The notes under the pieces are model-generated. The model was not told the DNA's origin, did not search any database, and worked only from the letters and a program-made list of their open reading frames with translations. A stretch of 7,247 nt of DNA, from the NCBI GenBank assembly GCA_964633145.1, contig CAZWFE010000070.1, forward strand, positions 1-7,247. Reading direction: 5' to 3'. The translations under genes and the position numbers were made by a program. The number at the start of each line of letters is the position of its first letter. Positions within the stretch are counted from its first letter, which is position 1. Below, in pieces: positions 1 to 5,254 of the stretch. This stretch comes from CAJXSD01 sp964633145. GTDB taxonomy: Bacteria; Pseudomonadota; Alphaproteobacteria; Rhodobacterales; Rhodobacteraceae.

Positions 1-50
1 GTGACCCACTGATTAAAAGTCAGTTGCTCTACCAACTGAGCTACGGGCCC
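1..50 (-). tRNA. tRNA-Lys (anticodon UUU), 3' end cut by window edge
   Basis: Read on the minus strand, the gene begins GGGCCCG (5' acceptor arm, 50 to 44). A D-arm of GCTC / GAGC type follows, with AGTTGGTA in the loop. Next is an anticodon stem ACTGA / TCAGT enclosing the loop CTTTTAA. The anticodon TTT lies at 17 to 15, so it decodes AAA/AAG lysine codons; position 37 is the A at base 14. The variable region (GGGTCAC) reaches the edge, and the T-arm and 3' acceptor strand lie outside. A37 next to U36 is the sequence context for t6A, the substrate modified further by MtaB, which is encoded about 1 kb away on the other strand. Confidence 0.97.
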
Positions 51-60
51 ACTGGCGGCG

Positions 61-89
61 TAATTAAGAACATCAGCGGTCAGGGTCAA
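61..89 (-). promoter_or_regulatory. Sigma-70-type promoter of the tRNA-Lys gene
   Basis: On the minus strand, TTGACC (89 to 84) and TAATTA (66 to 61) are separated by exactly 17 bases. The -10 box ends 10 bases before the first base of the tRNA, which fits initiation at or just upstream of the tRNA 5' end. This is the best-matching promoter in the window. I found no equally clear promoter for the divergent dapF operon in the remaining spacer (90 to 155). Confidence 0.8.
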
Positions 90-159
90 CCCCGAAAATG
101 AAAATAATTCCACAATCTCTGGATTCATTTCCATCATGCGCGTATATGGCGTGATATGC

Positions 160-163
160 AGGA
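160..163 (+). promoter_or_regulatory. Shine-Dalgarno AGGA that decides the dapF start
   Basis: AGGA lies 7 bases before the ATG at 171 and 4 bases before the ATG at 168. It lies inside the extra N-terminal codons that an ATG at 156 would create, and that upstream ATG has no ribosome binding site of its own. The spacing favours 171, with 168 as second choice. Confidence 0.6.
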
Positions 164-170
164 AAAAATG

Positions 171-992
171 ATGCAAAATATACCCTTTATGAAAATGCAC
201 GGGCTGGGCAATGACTTTGTCGTCATCGATTCCCGCCGCCAGATGATTCCCCTGTCCGATGCGTTGGTAAAACGCATTGCCCATCGCCACATGGGCATTG
301 GGTTTGATCAACTGGCAACGATCCAGACATCGGATCGCGCTGACGCACATTTGATCTTTTACAATTCCGATGGCTCGACTTCTGCGGCCTGCGGCAATGC
401 CACCCGCTGTATTGCACGGTATTTGATGAACGAAACTGGGCAATCCGAATTACACCTAACCACAGAGCGCGGCGATTTGTTCGCGCGCGATGCAGGCAAT
501 GGATTGACATCCGTCAACATGGGACATCCCCAGCTGAATTGGGATGAAATTCCCCTGTCACATGACGTGGATACACTTAGGCTGCCCATCGACGGCGAAC
601 CATCTGCAACGGGAATGGGCAACCCACATTGCACATTTTTTGTCGACGATGCATGCGCGATTGATTTGGAACAACGCGGACCAGCAATCGAACATCATGC
701 GCTGTACCCACAACGGACCAACGTGCAGTTTGCGTCACTGCTTGGACCCGATCACCTGCGTATGCGTGTGTGGGAACGTGGGGTGGGTGTGACCATGGCA
801 TCAGGGTCATCATCCTGCGCCACAGCCGTCGCAGCAGCTCGGCGCGGCCTGACCGGCCGATCCGTGCAGGTTGACCTAGACGGCGGCACCCTGTGGATCG
901 ACTGGCGCGATGATGGCATATGGATGACAGGGGCAACGATGCATTTATGCAACGGCACCTTGACCCACGAATTTTTACAGGCCGACCAATGA
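171..992 (+). CDS. dapF: Diaminopimelate epimerase, with Ser in place of the second catalytic Cys
   Basis: DapF interconverts LL- and meso-diaminopimelate in the cytoplasm, the penultimate step to lysine and the source of meso-DAP for peptidoglycan. From the chosen start the protein is 273 residues, normal for the family. The N-terminal FMKMHGLGNDFVVID block is intact. The PROSITE-style epimerase signature N-x-D-G-S-x4-C-G-N-[GA]-x-R is present, with its catalytic Cys at residue 74. GNPH (around 150 to 153) and WERG (around 201 to 204) are also conserved. The second half-site, ACGSGACA in E. coli and Haemophilus (Cys217), reads ASGSSSCA here. The catalytic Cys is therefore Ser at residue 211, although the later Cys of the motif remains. 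This may be a lineage variant that still works, or it may alter the chemistry. The gene heads an operon: its stop TGA overlaps the start ATG of mtaB. ATGs at 168 and 156 are alternative starts. Confidence 0.96.
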   Translation: MQNIPFMKMHGLGNDFVVIDSRRQMIPLSDALVKRIAHRHMGIGFDQLATIQTSDRADAHLIFYNSDGSTSAACGNATRCIARYLMNETGQSELHLTTERGDLFARDAGNGLTSVNMGHPQLNWDEIPLSHDVDTLRLPIDGEPSATGMGNPHCTFFVDDACAIDLEQRGPAIEHHALYPQRTNVQFASLLGPDHLRMRVWERGVGVTMASGSSSCATAVAAARRGLTGRSVQVDLDGGTLWIDWRDDGIWMTGATMHLCNGTLTHEFLQADQ

Positions 993-2248
993 CCCAGCCA
1001 CCGAAATTCACAACTTTGGGCTGCCGTTTGAACGCCTATGAATCCGAGGCGATGAAGGATCTTGCATCCTCAGCTGGATTGCAAAACGCACATATCATCA
1101 ACACCTGCGCCGTCACCGCCGAAGCGGTGCGTAAATCACGCCAAGAAATTCGCAAAATACGTCGCGACAACCCCGATGCCCAAATCATTGTCACCGGCTG
1201 CGCCGCGCAAATCGACCCAGACAGTTTTGCAAAAATGGGCGAAGTGTCCGCCGTGATCGGCAATACCGAAAAAATGCAGCCCGAGACTTGGGCCAAATTA
1301 AACACAGGGTTCATCGGTGACACGGAAAAAATTCAAGTCGATGACATAATGTCCGTCACAGAAACCGCTGGACATCTGATTGACGGGTTTGGCACCCGCA
1401 GCCGCGCCTATGTTCAGGTACAAAATGGTTGCGATCATCGTTGCACGTTCTGCATCATCCCCTATGGCCGCGGCAATTCACGCTCGGTCCCTGCAGGCGT
1501 TGTCGTGGATCAAATCAAACGTTTGGTTGATCGCGGCTATAACGAAGTTGTCCTGACCGGCGTCGATCTGACCAGCTGGGGCGCCGATCTGCCTGCCACG
1601 CCAAAACTGGGCGATCTGGTAATGCGCATTTTGAAACTGGTGCCCGACTTGCCCCGCCTGCGCATCAGCTCGATCGACAGCATCGAAGTGGACGAAAACC
1701 TGATGCAGGCCATCGCCACAGAACCGCGTTTGATGCCCCATCTGCACCTTAGCCTGCAACATGGGGATGATCTCATCCTCAAACGCATGAAACGCCGCCA
1801 CTTGCGCGATGACGCCATTCAATTTTGCGAAACTGCGCGCAAATTACGGCCCGATATGACATATGGCGCGGATATTATTGCGGGGTTTCCAACAGAAACC
1901 GATGCCCATTTCGAAAACTCAATGCGCCTTGTCCGCGACTGCGACCTGACATGGCTGCATGTGTTCCCCTATTCCCCACGCACCGGCACACCGGCGGCGC
2001 GCATGCCCCAAATAAACGGAAATACCATCAAATCCCGCGCCGCCGAACTGCGCAGGATCGGACAGGATCAGGTCACCAAACACCTGTCTCAGCAAATCGG
2101 AAAAACCCATCACATCTTGATGGAAAATCCCAACATGGGCCGCACCGAACAATTTACCGAAGTGCACTTCGAAACGCCCCAAACAACAGGCGCAATTGTC
2201 AGCGCGGACATCACAGCACATACCACAACACACCTCATCACCATATGA
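989..2248 (+). CDS. mtaB: tRNA t6A37 methylthiotransferase (radical SAM, MtaB family)
   Basis: The 419-residue protein has the three-part methylthiotransferase architecture. The N-terminal UPF0004 domain carries Cys12 (TLGCRLNAYE), Cys40 (INTCAVT) and Cys71 (VTGCAAQ), which in the family bind an auxiliary 4Fe-4S cluster. The radical-SAM domain carries CDHRCTFC at 148 to 155, with Cys148, Cys152 and Cys155 for the SAM-binding cluster. A short TRAM-like RNA-binding tail follows from about residue 365. LGCRLNAYESE and the overall length favour MtaB, which makes ms2t6A37, over MiaB or RimO. The known reaction adds a methylthio group to C2 of t6A37 in tRNAs reading ANN codons, including tRNA-Lys(UUU). 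The ATG at 989 overlaps the dapF stop as ATGA, which implies translational coupling. An open frame continues upstream to 920, but only inside dapF. The stop overlaps the next gene in the same way. Confidence 0.95.
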   Translation: MTQPPKFTTLGCRLNAYESEAMKDLASSAGLQNAHIINTCAVTAEAVRKSRQEIRKIRRDNPDAQIIVTGCAAQIDPDSFAKMGEVSAVIGNTEKMQPETWAKLNTGFIGDTEKIQVDDIMSVTETAGHLIDGFGTRSRAYVQVQNGCDHRCTFCIIPYGRGNSRSVPAGVVVDQIKRLVDRGYNEVVLTGVDLTSWGADLPATPKLGDLVMRILKLVPDLPRLRISSIDSIEVDENLMQAIATEPRLMPHLHLSLQHGDDLILKRMKRRHLRDDAIQFCETARKLRPDMTYGADIIAGFPTETDAHFENSMRLVRDCDLTWLHVFPYSPRTGTPAARMPQINGNTIKSRAAELRRIGQDQVTKHLSQQIGKTHHILMENPNMGRTEQFTEVHFETPQTTGAIVSADITAHTTTHLITI

Positions 2249-2871
2249 CGACAACGCCCATACTATACAGCTTTCGCCGCTGCCCCTATGCCATGCGCGC
2301 ACGCCTTGCCCTGCTCAGCGCAGGCATTCGCGTCGAACTGCGCGAAATCGTCCTGCGGGACAAGGCCCCCGAATTCCTCGCCACCTCACCCACAGGCACC
2401 GTTCCCTGCCTAAAAACAGATAAAAAAATAATCGACGAAAGCCTGCACATCATGGCCTGGGCTCTGGCCAAAAACGACCCAGAAACTTTAATGCAACAAC
2501 CAGCCCAAGCCTATGAACTGATGGCCCAATGTGACGGACCATTTAAACACGCGCTAGATCGCACAAAATACAAAACACGCTACCCGAACGAAAACCCCGA
2601 ACACCACCTAAAAACCGCAAGCGATTTTCTTACAACACTCAACGATCAGCTTGCACCAAATCTTTACGGCGAAAGCCTAAAACTCGCTGACATCGCAATC
2701 TTGCCCTTTGTACGCCAATTTGCCCATATCGACCAAACTTGGTTCTACGCACAACCTTGGCCAAACCTAATCCACTGGCTCGACACCTTCAAAGCATCGG
2801 ATCGCTTCGCCAACATCATGCCAAAATACAAAAAATGGGAAACCGACGATCAACCCATCTATTTCCCATAA
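2245..2871 (+). CDS. Glutathione S-transferase-fold protein with CPYA active-site motif
   Basis: This is a cytosolic GST-like protein of 208 residues, a typical size. The N-terminal thioredoxin-fold domain (about 4 to 75) has FRRCPYAMRARLAL at 10 to 23, the expected cis-proline in TVPCL (Pro54), and the glutathione-contacting DES at 64 to 66. The helical C-terminal domain includes LKLADIAILPF (145 to 155), the usual capping segment. The C13-P-Y-A motif resembles the CPYC of glutaredoxin 2 or the Cys of omega-class GSTs. That suggests thiol transfer or deglutathionylation rather than classical conjugation; this is inference. Substrate unknown. The start is set by an ATGA overlap with the mtaB stop, so the gene is third in the dapF operon. 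The frame stays open upstream to 1825, but that part only shadows mtaB. Confidence 0.88.
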   Translation: MTTTPILYSFRRCPYAMRARLALLSAGIRVELREIVLRDKAPEFLATSPTGTVPCLKTDKKIIDESLHIMAWALAKNDPETLMQQPAQAYELMAQCDGPFKHALDRTKYKTRYPNENPEHHLKTASDFLTTLNDQLAPNLYGESLKLADIAILPFVRQFAHIDQTWFYAQPWPNLIHWLDTFKASDRFANIMPKYKKWETDDQPIYFP

Positions 2872-2884
2872 TCTTTCAGTTTTG

Positions 2885-2936
2885 CCCAAATACTCTGGGT
2901 GAATTGGCCAGCCATGGCCAAGAGGGCAAAGCCCTC
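2885..2936. terminator. Tandem hairpins between convergent genes, probable bidirectional terminator
   Basis: Three inverted repeats sit side by side. CCCA / TGGG (2885 to 2899) is weak. TTGGCCA-GCCA-TGGCCAA (2904 to 2921) is a perfect 7-bp stem. GAGGGC-AAA-GCCCTC (2922 to 2936) is a perfect 6-bp stem directly abutting it. The block lies in the 78-base gap between the stop codons of two convergent genes, where a shared terminator is expected. Neither strand has a clean run of T after the stems, so canonical intrinsic termination is not certain. I recall similar hairpin spacers at 3' ends of genes in Rhodobacterales, so a dispersed repeat is an alternative reading. Confidence 0.5.
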
Positions 2937-2949
2937 ATAACCCAAACGA

Positions 2950-3615
2950 TCAAAAATCCAAATCGTTGTAATGACGTGGCGGTGGAAAACCTGAAACTTG
3001 ATCCGCCAAAATCGACCGAAACGCCGGGCGCGATTTGATCTTGGCATACCAATCTTTGACGACGGCAGAGCGGTTCCAATCCACGTCAGAAATATAATCC
3101 AATGACGACAAATGCGCGGCTGCCGCAAAATCGGCCAGGCTCATCTCATTGCCTGCCAACCAACGCCGATTATCCAAAAGCCACGCCATATAGTCTAAAT
3201 GGTACTTAATGCGTTTCGCGCCCTCTTTCACATTTCGACTGTCAGGAAACCCCTGACCTGTAACTTTTTTATTGATGCGTTCATAAACCAACTTTGATGT
3301 CACTTCGTGGTGAAATTTGTCATCAAACCAGGCAACCAAACGGCGCACTTCATAGCGTGCATCAGGGTCACTGGGGATCAACTTGGGCTCAGGATATACC
3401 TCGTCTAAATATTCGCAAATTGCGGAACTTTCGGCCATCCATTGCGTGTCATTGCGCAACACAGGCACTTTACCAGCGGGGTTTCGACGCAGAAAATCCG
3501 CTGACTGTTCCCAATATTTTTCCTCAACCAACTCCACTTCTAGACGCTTTTCTGCCAGAACCAACCGAACTTTCCGGCAAAATGGGGATAGGGGAACGTG
3601 GTATAATCGAAACAT
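2950..3615 (-). CDS. Glutathione S-transferase family protein
   Basis: This 221-residue protein has the two-domain GST layout. The thioredoxin-like N-terminal domain shows LYHVPLSPFCRKVRL (4 to 18) with Ser10 and Cys13 at the active-site position, KVPVL with the cis-proline at 51, and the glutathione-binding ES pair at 62 to 63. The helical C-terminal domain includes MSLADFAAAAHLSSLDYI (158 to 175). It resembles bacterial cytosolic GSTs of broad function (conjugation, peroxide or thiol chemistry); the substrate cannot be read from the sequence. The start ATG is preceded by CAGGAT with suitable spacing. It lies 50 bases after mtgA on the same strand, so it may be cotranscribed, and it converges on the unrelated-looking GST gene of the dapF operon. 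Confidence 0.9.
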   Translation of the reverse strand: MFRLYHVPLSPFCRKVRLVLAEKRLEVELVEEKYWEQSADFLRRNPAGKVPVLRNDTQWMAESSAICEYLDEVYPEPKLIPSDPDARYEVRRLVAWFDDKFHHEVTSKLVYERINKKVTGQGFPDSRNVKEGAKRIKYHLDYMAWLLDNRRWLAGNEMSLADFAAAAHLSSLDYISDVDWNRSAVVKDWYAKIKSRPAFRSILADQVSGFPPPRHYNDLDF

Positions 3616-3665
3616 TGTAAATCCTGTTTTATATTCCAGCTACATGCCGTGATTTTCCAAAAACT

Positions 3666-4376
3666 TCAATCCAAGAAACACGATGCCCGCCCATCCTTTC
3701 GGATAAGAGCGGCCCCATCCATGATCGACATCGCCCGCTTGCGTACAAACTCGGACGGATCGCGCGCTGATCTGTTTTTCGGATCGGGTAAAACCGCCAT
3801 CAGCAACGCCGCCTCATAGGGGGATACGGCATCCGCACCGATCCCGAAATAATGGTTGGCCGCTGCCTCAACCCCAAAAACACCGCTATCAAATTCGGCA
3901 ATATTGACGTAAATTTCCAAAATTCGCCGTTTAGACCACGCAATTTCTAATGTCGGCGTTAAAATCGCTTCAATCGCTTTGCGCACCCAGCTGCGCCCAT
4001 GCCATAAAAACGCATTCTTGGCGACTTGTTGCGTAATCGTAGATGCGCCCCGTGTGCCGCCATCGGCGATTGCCCCGCGAATGGCACGCATGTCAAACCC
4101 CCAGTGCAGGCAGTAATTCGCATCCTCAGCAGCCACAGCAGCGGTAAGTATATCGGGTGACATTTCGGGCGCAGCTACCCATTCATAGGCCACATCGCCG
4201 ATAATCTGACGCTCAGACATCATATAGGGCGTGGTCCAGACCGGCGCAAAGCGGTACACCAGAATGATTGCAGCGAACAACGCCAAAATGGCCACGCCAA
4301 AATACATCAAATATCGCCACAAGCGTCGCGATATACTTTCGGTCTGTTTTGATTTTTTTGTCGTTTTTTTCGCCAC
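3666..4376 (-). CDS. mtgA: Monofunctional peptidoglycan glycosyltransferase
   Basis: MtgA polymerises lipid II into glycan strands at the outer face of the inner membrane. From GTG at 4376 the protein is 236 residues, typical of the family. It starts with a Lys-rich cytoplasmic tail (AKKTTKKSK), followed by one membrane segment (about 22 to 42). The GT51 domain has the catalytic EDANYCLHWGFD motif (Glu84), GASTITQQVAKN (110 to 121; GGSTITQQ in most members) and KRRILEIYVNIAEFDSGVFG (149 to 168). No transpeptidase domain is present. A longer reading from TTG at 4436 is possible but has no ribosome binding site, and that TTG forms the -35 box of a plausible promoter, so I prefer the GTG. The Shine-Dalgarno for the GTG (AGGCAG about 10 bases away) is modest. 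A GST-family gene follows 50 bases downstream. Confidence 0.92.
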   Translation of the reverse strand: MAKKTTKKSKQTESISRRLWRYLMYFGVAILALFAAIILVYRFAPVWTTPYMMSERQIIGDVAYEWVAAPEMSPDILTAAVAAEDANYCLHWGFDMRAIRGAIADGGTRGASTITQQVAKNAFLWHGRSWVRKAIEAILTPTLEIAWSKRRILEIYVNIAEFDSGVFGVEAAANHYFGIGADAVSPYEAALLMAVLPDPKNRSARDPSEFVRKRAMSIMDGAALIRKDGRASCFLD

Positions 4377-4407
4377 GGTATAAACTGCCTGCGCCCTAAG
4401 GTCCTTG

Positions 4408-4436
4408 GTTATGCCGCAATCTCTGCGAAAACTCAA
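4408..4436 (-). promoter_or_regulatory. Candidate mtgA promoter
   Basis: On the minus strand, TTGAGT (4436 to 4431) and CATAAC (4413 to 4408) are 17 bases apart, each matching four of six consensus positions. Initiation about 7 bases downstream would give a leader of roughly 25 bases before the GTG start. Matches are imperfect, so this is a candidate only. Confidence 0.4.
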
Positions 4437-4470
4437 TCTATGTTTTTAACCCAAAACGACCAGACACACA

Positions 4471-4500
4471 AAAGGGGCCACCGTTTCAAGCGCCCCCTTT
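4471..4500 (-). terminator. Intrinsic terminator after the 33-codon peptide gene
   Basis: On the minus strand AAAGGGG pairs with CCCCTTT (seven pairs). An inner CGC / GTG is separated from the outer stem by a G-G mismatch, and the transcript continues TTTTGTGTGT. It lies 84 bases past the stop of the small gene and upstream of the mtgA promoter, isolating the two units. The A-run on the other arm could let it act weakly on the plus strand too. Confidence 0.6.
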
Positions 4501-4583
4501 AGTCGGTTCCATCAAGCAACTTGTAAATTTAGATGCTTTTTGTCACCACACTGGGCAACGTGGACCAGAAATTTAGCTATGGA

Positions 4584-4685
4584 TCAACCTGATCCACCCA
4601 TTGCAGCAGCAACAGGACCTGCAGTCGCAAGGGTCAACGATGCGCTGCCCGCTAACAGGAACAAACATACAAACAGTTTTTTCAT
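4584..4685 (-). CDS. Tiny secreted or membrane peptide, 33 residues (paralogue 1)
   Basis: I do not recognise this gene. It starts at ATG 4685 with GGAG at 4696 to 4693, 7 bases upstream, and ends at TGA 4584. The product begins MKKLFVCLFLLAGSAS, a Lys-Lys n-region followed by a hydrophobic core typical of a Sec signal. It ends GPVAAAMGGSG, with small residues where signal peptidase I could cut (after ATA, or after VAAA leaving only MGGSG). It therefore encodes almost nothing but a signal sequence and a glycine-rich tail. An independent terminator follows. A second small gene 366 bases upstream on the same strand encodes a similar peptide: M-K-x-L, S-A-S, P-V and Gly-Gly recur in the same order, 13 identities over 33 aligned positions by my count. 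Possible roles include a secreted signal peptide, a membrane microprotein, or a leader on a regulatory RNA. Translation is unproven. Confidence 0.6.
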   Translation of the reverse strand: MKKLFVCLFLLAGSASLTLATAGPVAAAMGGSG

Positions 4686-4692
4686 TGAATTT

Positions 4693-4696
4693 CTCC
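4693..4696 (-). promoter_or_regulatory. Shine-Dalgarno of the 33-codon peptide gene
   Basis: GGAG in the context ACGGAGAAATTCA, 7 bases before the ATG. With such a short frame this site is one of the main reasons to believe it is translated. Confidence 0.6.
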
Positions 4697-4873
4697 GTAC
4701 TCAGTTGAACTCGATAAAAACGCCGATGCACTAGTTTTTAACCAACCGCTAATCGCGGCACACTCACAACGCTCAGACACCAGCGATTACAGTTTACCGA
4801 CACTTCAAAGAGTTCTAAACAACAATAACAGGATCAAGTTCACATTTTTGTTAATTATTTCAGTGTATTATTC

Positions 4874-4900
4874 AAATAAAACGGGCCGCATCAGCGGCCC
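4874..4900 (-). terminator. Intrinsic terminator after the 34-codon peptide gene
   Basis: On the minus strand GGGCCGC-TGAT-GCGGCCC forms a perfect 7-bp GC-rich stem with a 4-base loop, followed by GTTTTATTT. The plus-strand side has no T-run, so the direction is minus. It ends a transcript coming from the peptide gene at 5155 to 5051, about 150 bases upstream. Confidence 0.82.
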
Positions 4901-5050
4901 TAAGCGGTGATCAGTTATGCCCCGCATTTCTATGAAAAATCAAATTAGATCATCCAGAGACAATGTTTTTATGTGTCGTTATTGCAATGGGTTTTGCAAA
5001 CAATAGGTGCGGTTTTATTGCGCACTGTGACAACACCTTAGGCCAACGGA

Positions 5051-5155
5051 TTAGCCATCACCACCACCATGTAAAGCCACAACAGGTGATGGGACACTGA
5101 TTGCGATTGATGCACTAGAAAACGCAAGCGCGATGATAAATAACAAATTCTTCAT
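5051..5155 (-). CDS. Tiny secreted or membrane peptide, 34 residues (paralogue 2)
   Basis: I do not recognise this gene. ATG at 5155 is preceded by a near-perfect GGAGG five bases upstream, the strongest ribosome binding site in the window, and TAA is at 5051 to 5053. The product begins MKNLLFIIALAFSSAS and ends VPSPVVALHGGGDG. It has one positive residue, a hydrophobic core and small residues before a possible signal peptidase site (PSPVVA, then LHGGGDG). It matches the 33-residue peptide encoded downstream in length, layout and motif order (S-A-S, then P-V, then Gly-rich end). A strong intrinsic terminator follows, so it appears to be its own transcription unit. Codons such as GGT, GCG and ATC fit the neighbouring genes. 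Function unknown. Alternatives are a chance frame, made unlikely by the Shine-Dalgarno and the second similar frame, or a short frame on a regulatory RNA. Confidence 0.65.
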   Translation of the reverse strand: MKNLLFIIALAFSSASIAISVPSPVVALHGGGDG

Positions 5156-5160
5156 AACAA

Positions 5161-5165
5161 CCTCC
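5161..5165 (-). promoter_or_regulatory. Strong Shine-Dalgarno of the 34-codon peptide gene
   Basis: GGAGG on the minus strand, five bases before ATG (GGAGGTTGTTATG). Five contiguous anti-SD matches at proper spacing are unlikely by chance beside a frame this short. Confidence 0.7.
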
Positions 5166-5175
5166 AATTTGGATA

Positions 5176-5202
5176 GTAACTGGTTACACGATCAACGGTT
5201 AC
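5176..5202. repeat. GTTAC inverted and direct repeats upstream of the 34-codon gene
   Basis: GTAAC-TG-GTTAC (5176 to 5187) is an inverted repeat, and a further GGTTAC follows at 5197 to 5202, in direct orientation to the GGTTAC at 5182. The cluster sits 11 to 37 bases upstream of the Shine-Dalgarno, in the leader or promoter of the peptide gene. It could be an operator, but no known regulator site is recognised. Confidence 0.35.
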
Positions 5203-5224
5203 GATGATGACACGTCAGAATGTG

Positions 5225-5254
5225 ATTGCAATCCTTTGTAATTTTTTCCGTCAA
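5225..5254 (-). promoter_or_regulatory. Possible promoter of the 34-codon peptide gene
   Basis: On the minus strand TTGACG (5254 to 5249) and TGCAAT (5230 to 5225) are 18 bases apart, with five and four of six consensus matches. Initiation near 5218 would give a leader of about 60 bases containing the GTTAC repeats. The -10 is poor and the stretch also reads as protein-like, so confidence is low. Confidence 0.25.

Larger units (their letters stand above)
4686..5050. other. Spacer between the two tiny peptide genes
   Basis: No gene of ordinary size is supported here. The left part (4686 to about 4870) is the leader and presumed promoter region of the 33-codon gene and is AT-rich from about 4800 to 4880. 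I could not find a convincing -35/-10 pair in it. The middle holds a minus-strand terminator (4874 to 4900). The right part (4901 to 5050) is the long 3' untranslated stretch of the 34-codon gene, with a small stem GTGCG / CGCAC on the minus strand (near 5012 to 5030). It is long enough to hold a 3'-UTR-derived small RNA, which is speculation. Confidence 0.5.

Noticed and set aside
920..988. Extended N-terminus of MtaB inside dapF
   Set aside because: It would overlap dapF by 73 bases and precede the conserved FTTLGCRLN start. The ATGA overlap at 989 is the usual coupling arrangement.
1825..2244. Upstream extension of the GST-like gene by 140 codons
   Set aside because: The extension overlaps the intact mtaB in another frame and has no GST features. 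The ATGA overlap start at 2245 begins exactly at the GST domain.
4377..4436. Longer mtgA N-terminus from TTG at 4436
   Set aside because: No ribosome binding site is present, the added residues are unlike the family, and the TTG coincides with the -35 box of a plausible promoter.
4540..4734. Plus-strand 64-codon frame across the 33-codon peptide gene
   Set aside because: It is antisense to a frame with a much better ribosome binding site, and its own start is a TTG without one. It looks like a shadow of the peptide gene.
4932..5006. Plus-strand 24-codon frame with a C-R-Y-C-N-G-F-C cysteine cluster
   Set aside because: No ribosome binding site precedes its ATG, it lies antisense to the 3' stretch of the 34-codon gene, and cysteine clustering over 24 codons can arise by chance.
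4990..5240. Mobile element or CRISPR-like repeats in the gene-poor interval
   Set aside because: No long terminal inverted repeats, transposase fragments or regularly spaced repeats are visible; only short GTTAC repeats and terminator stems occur.
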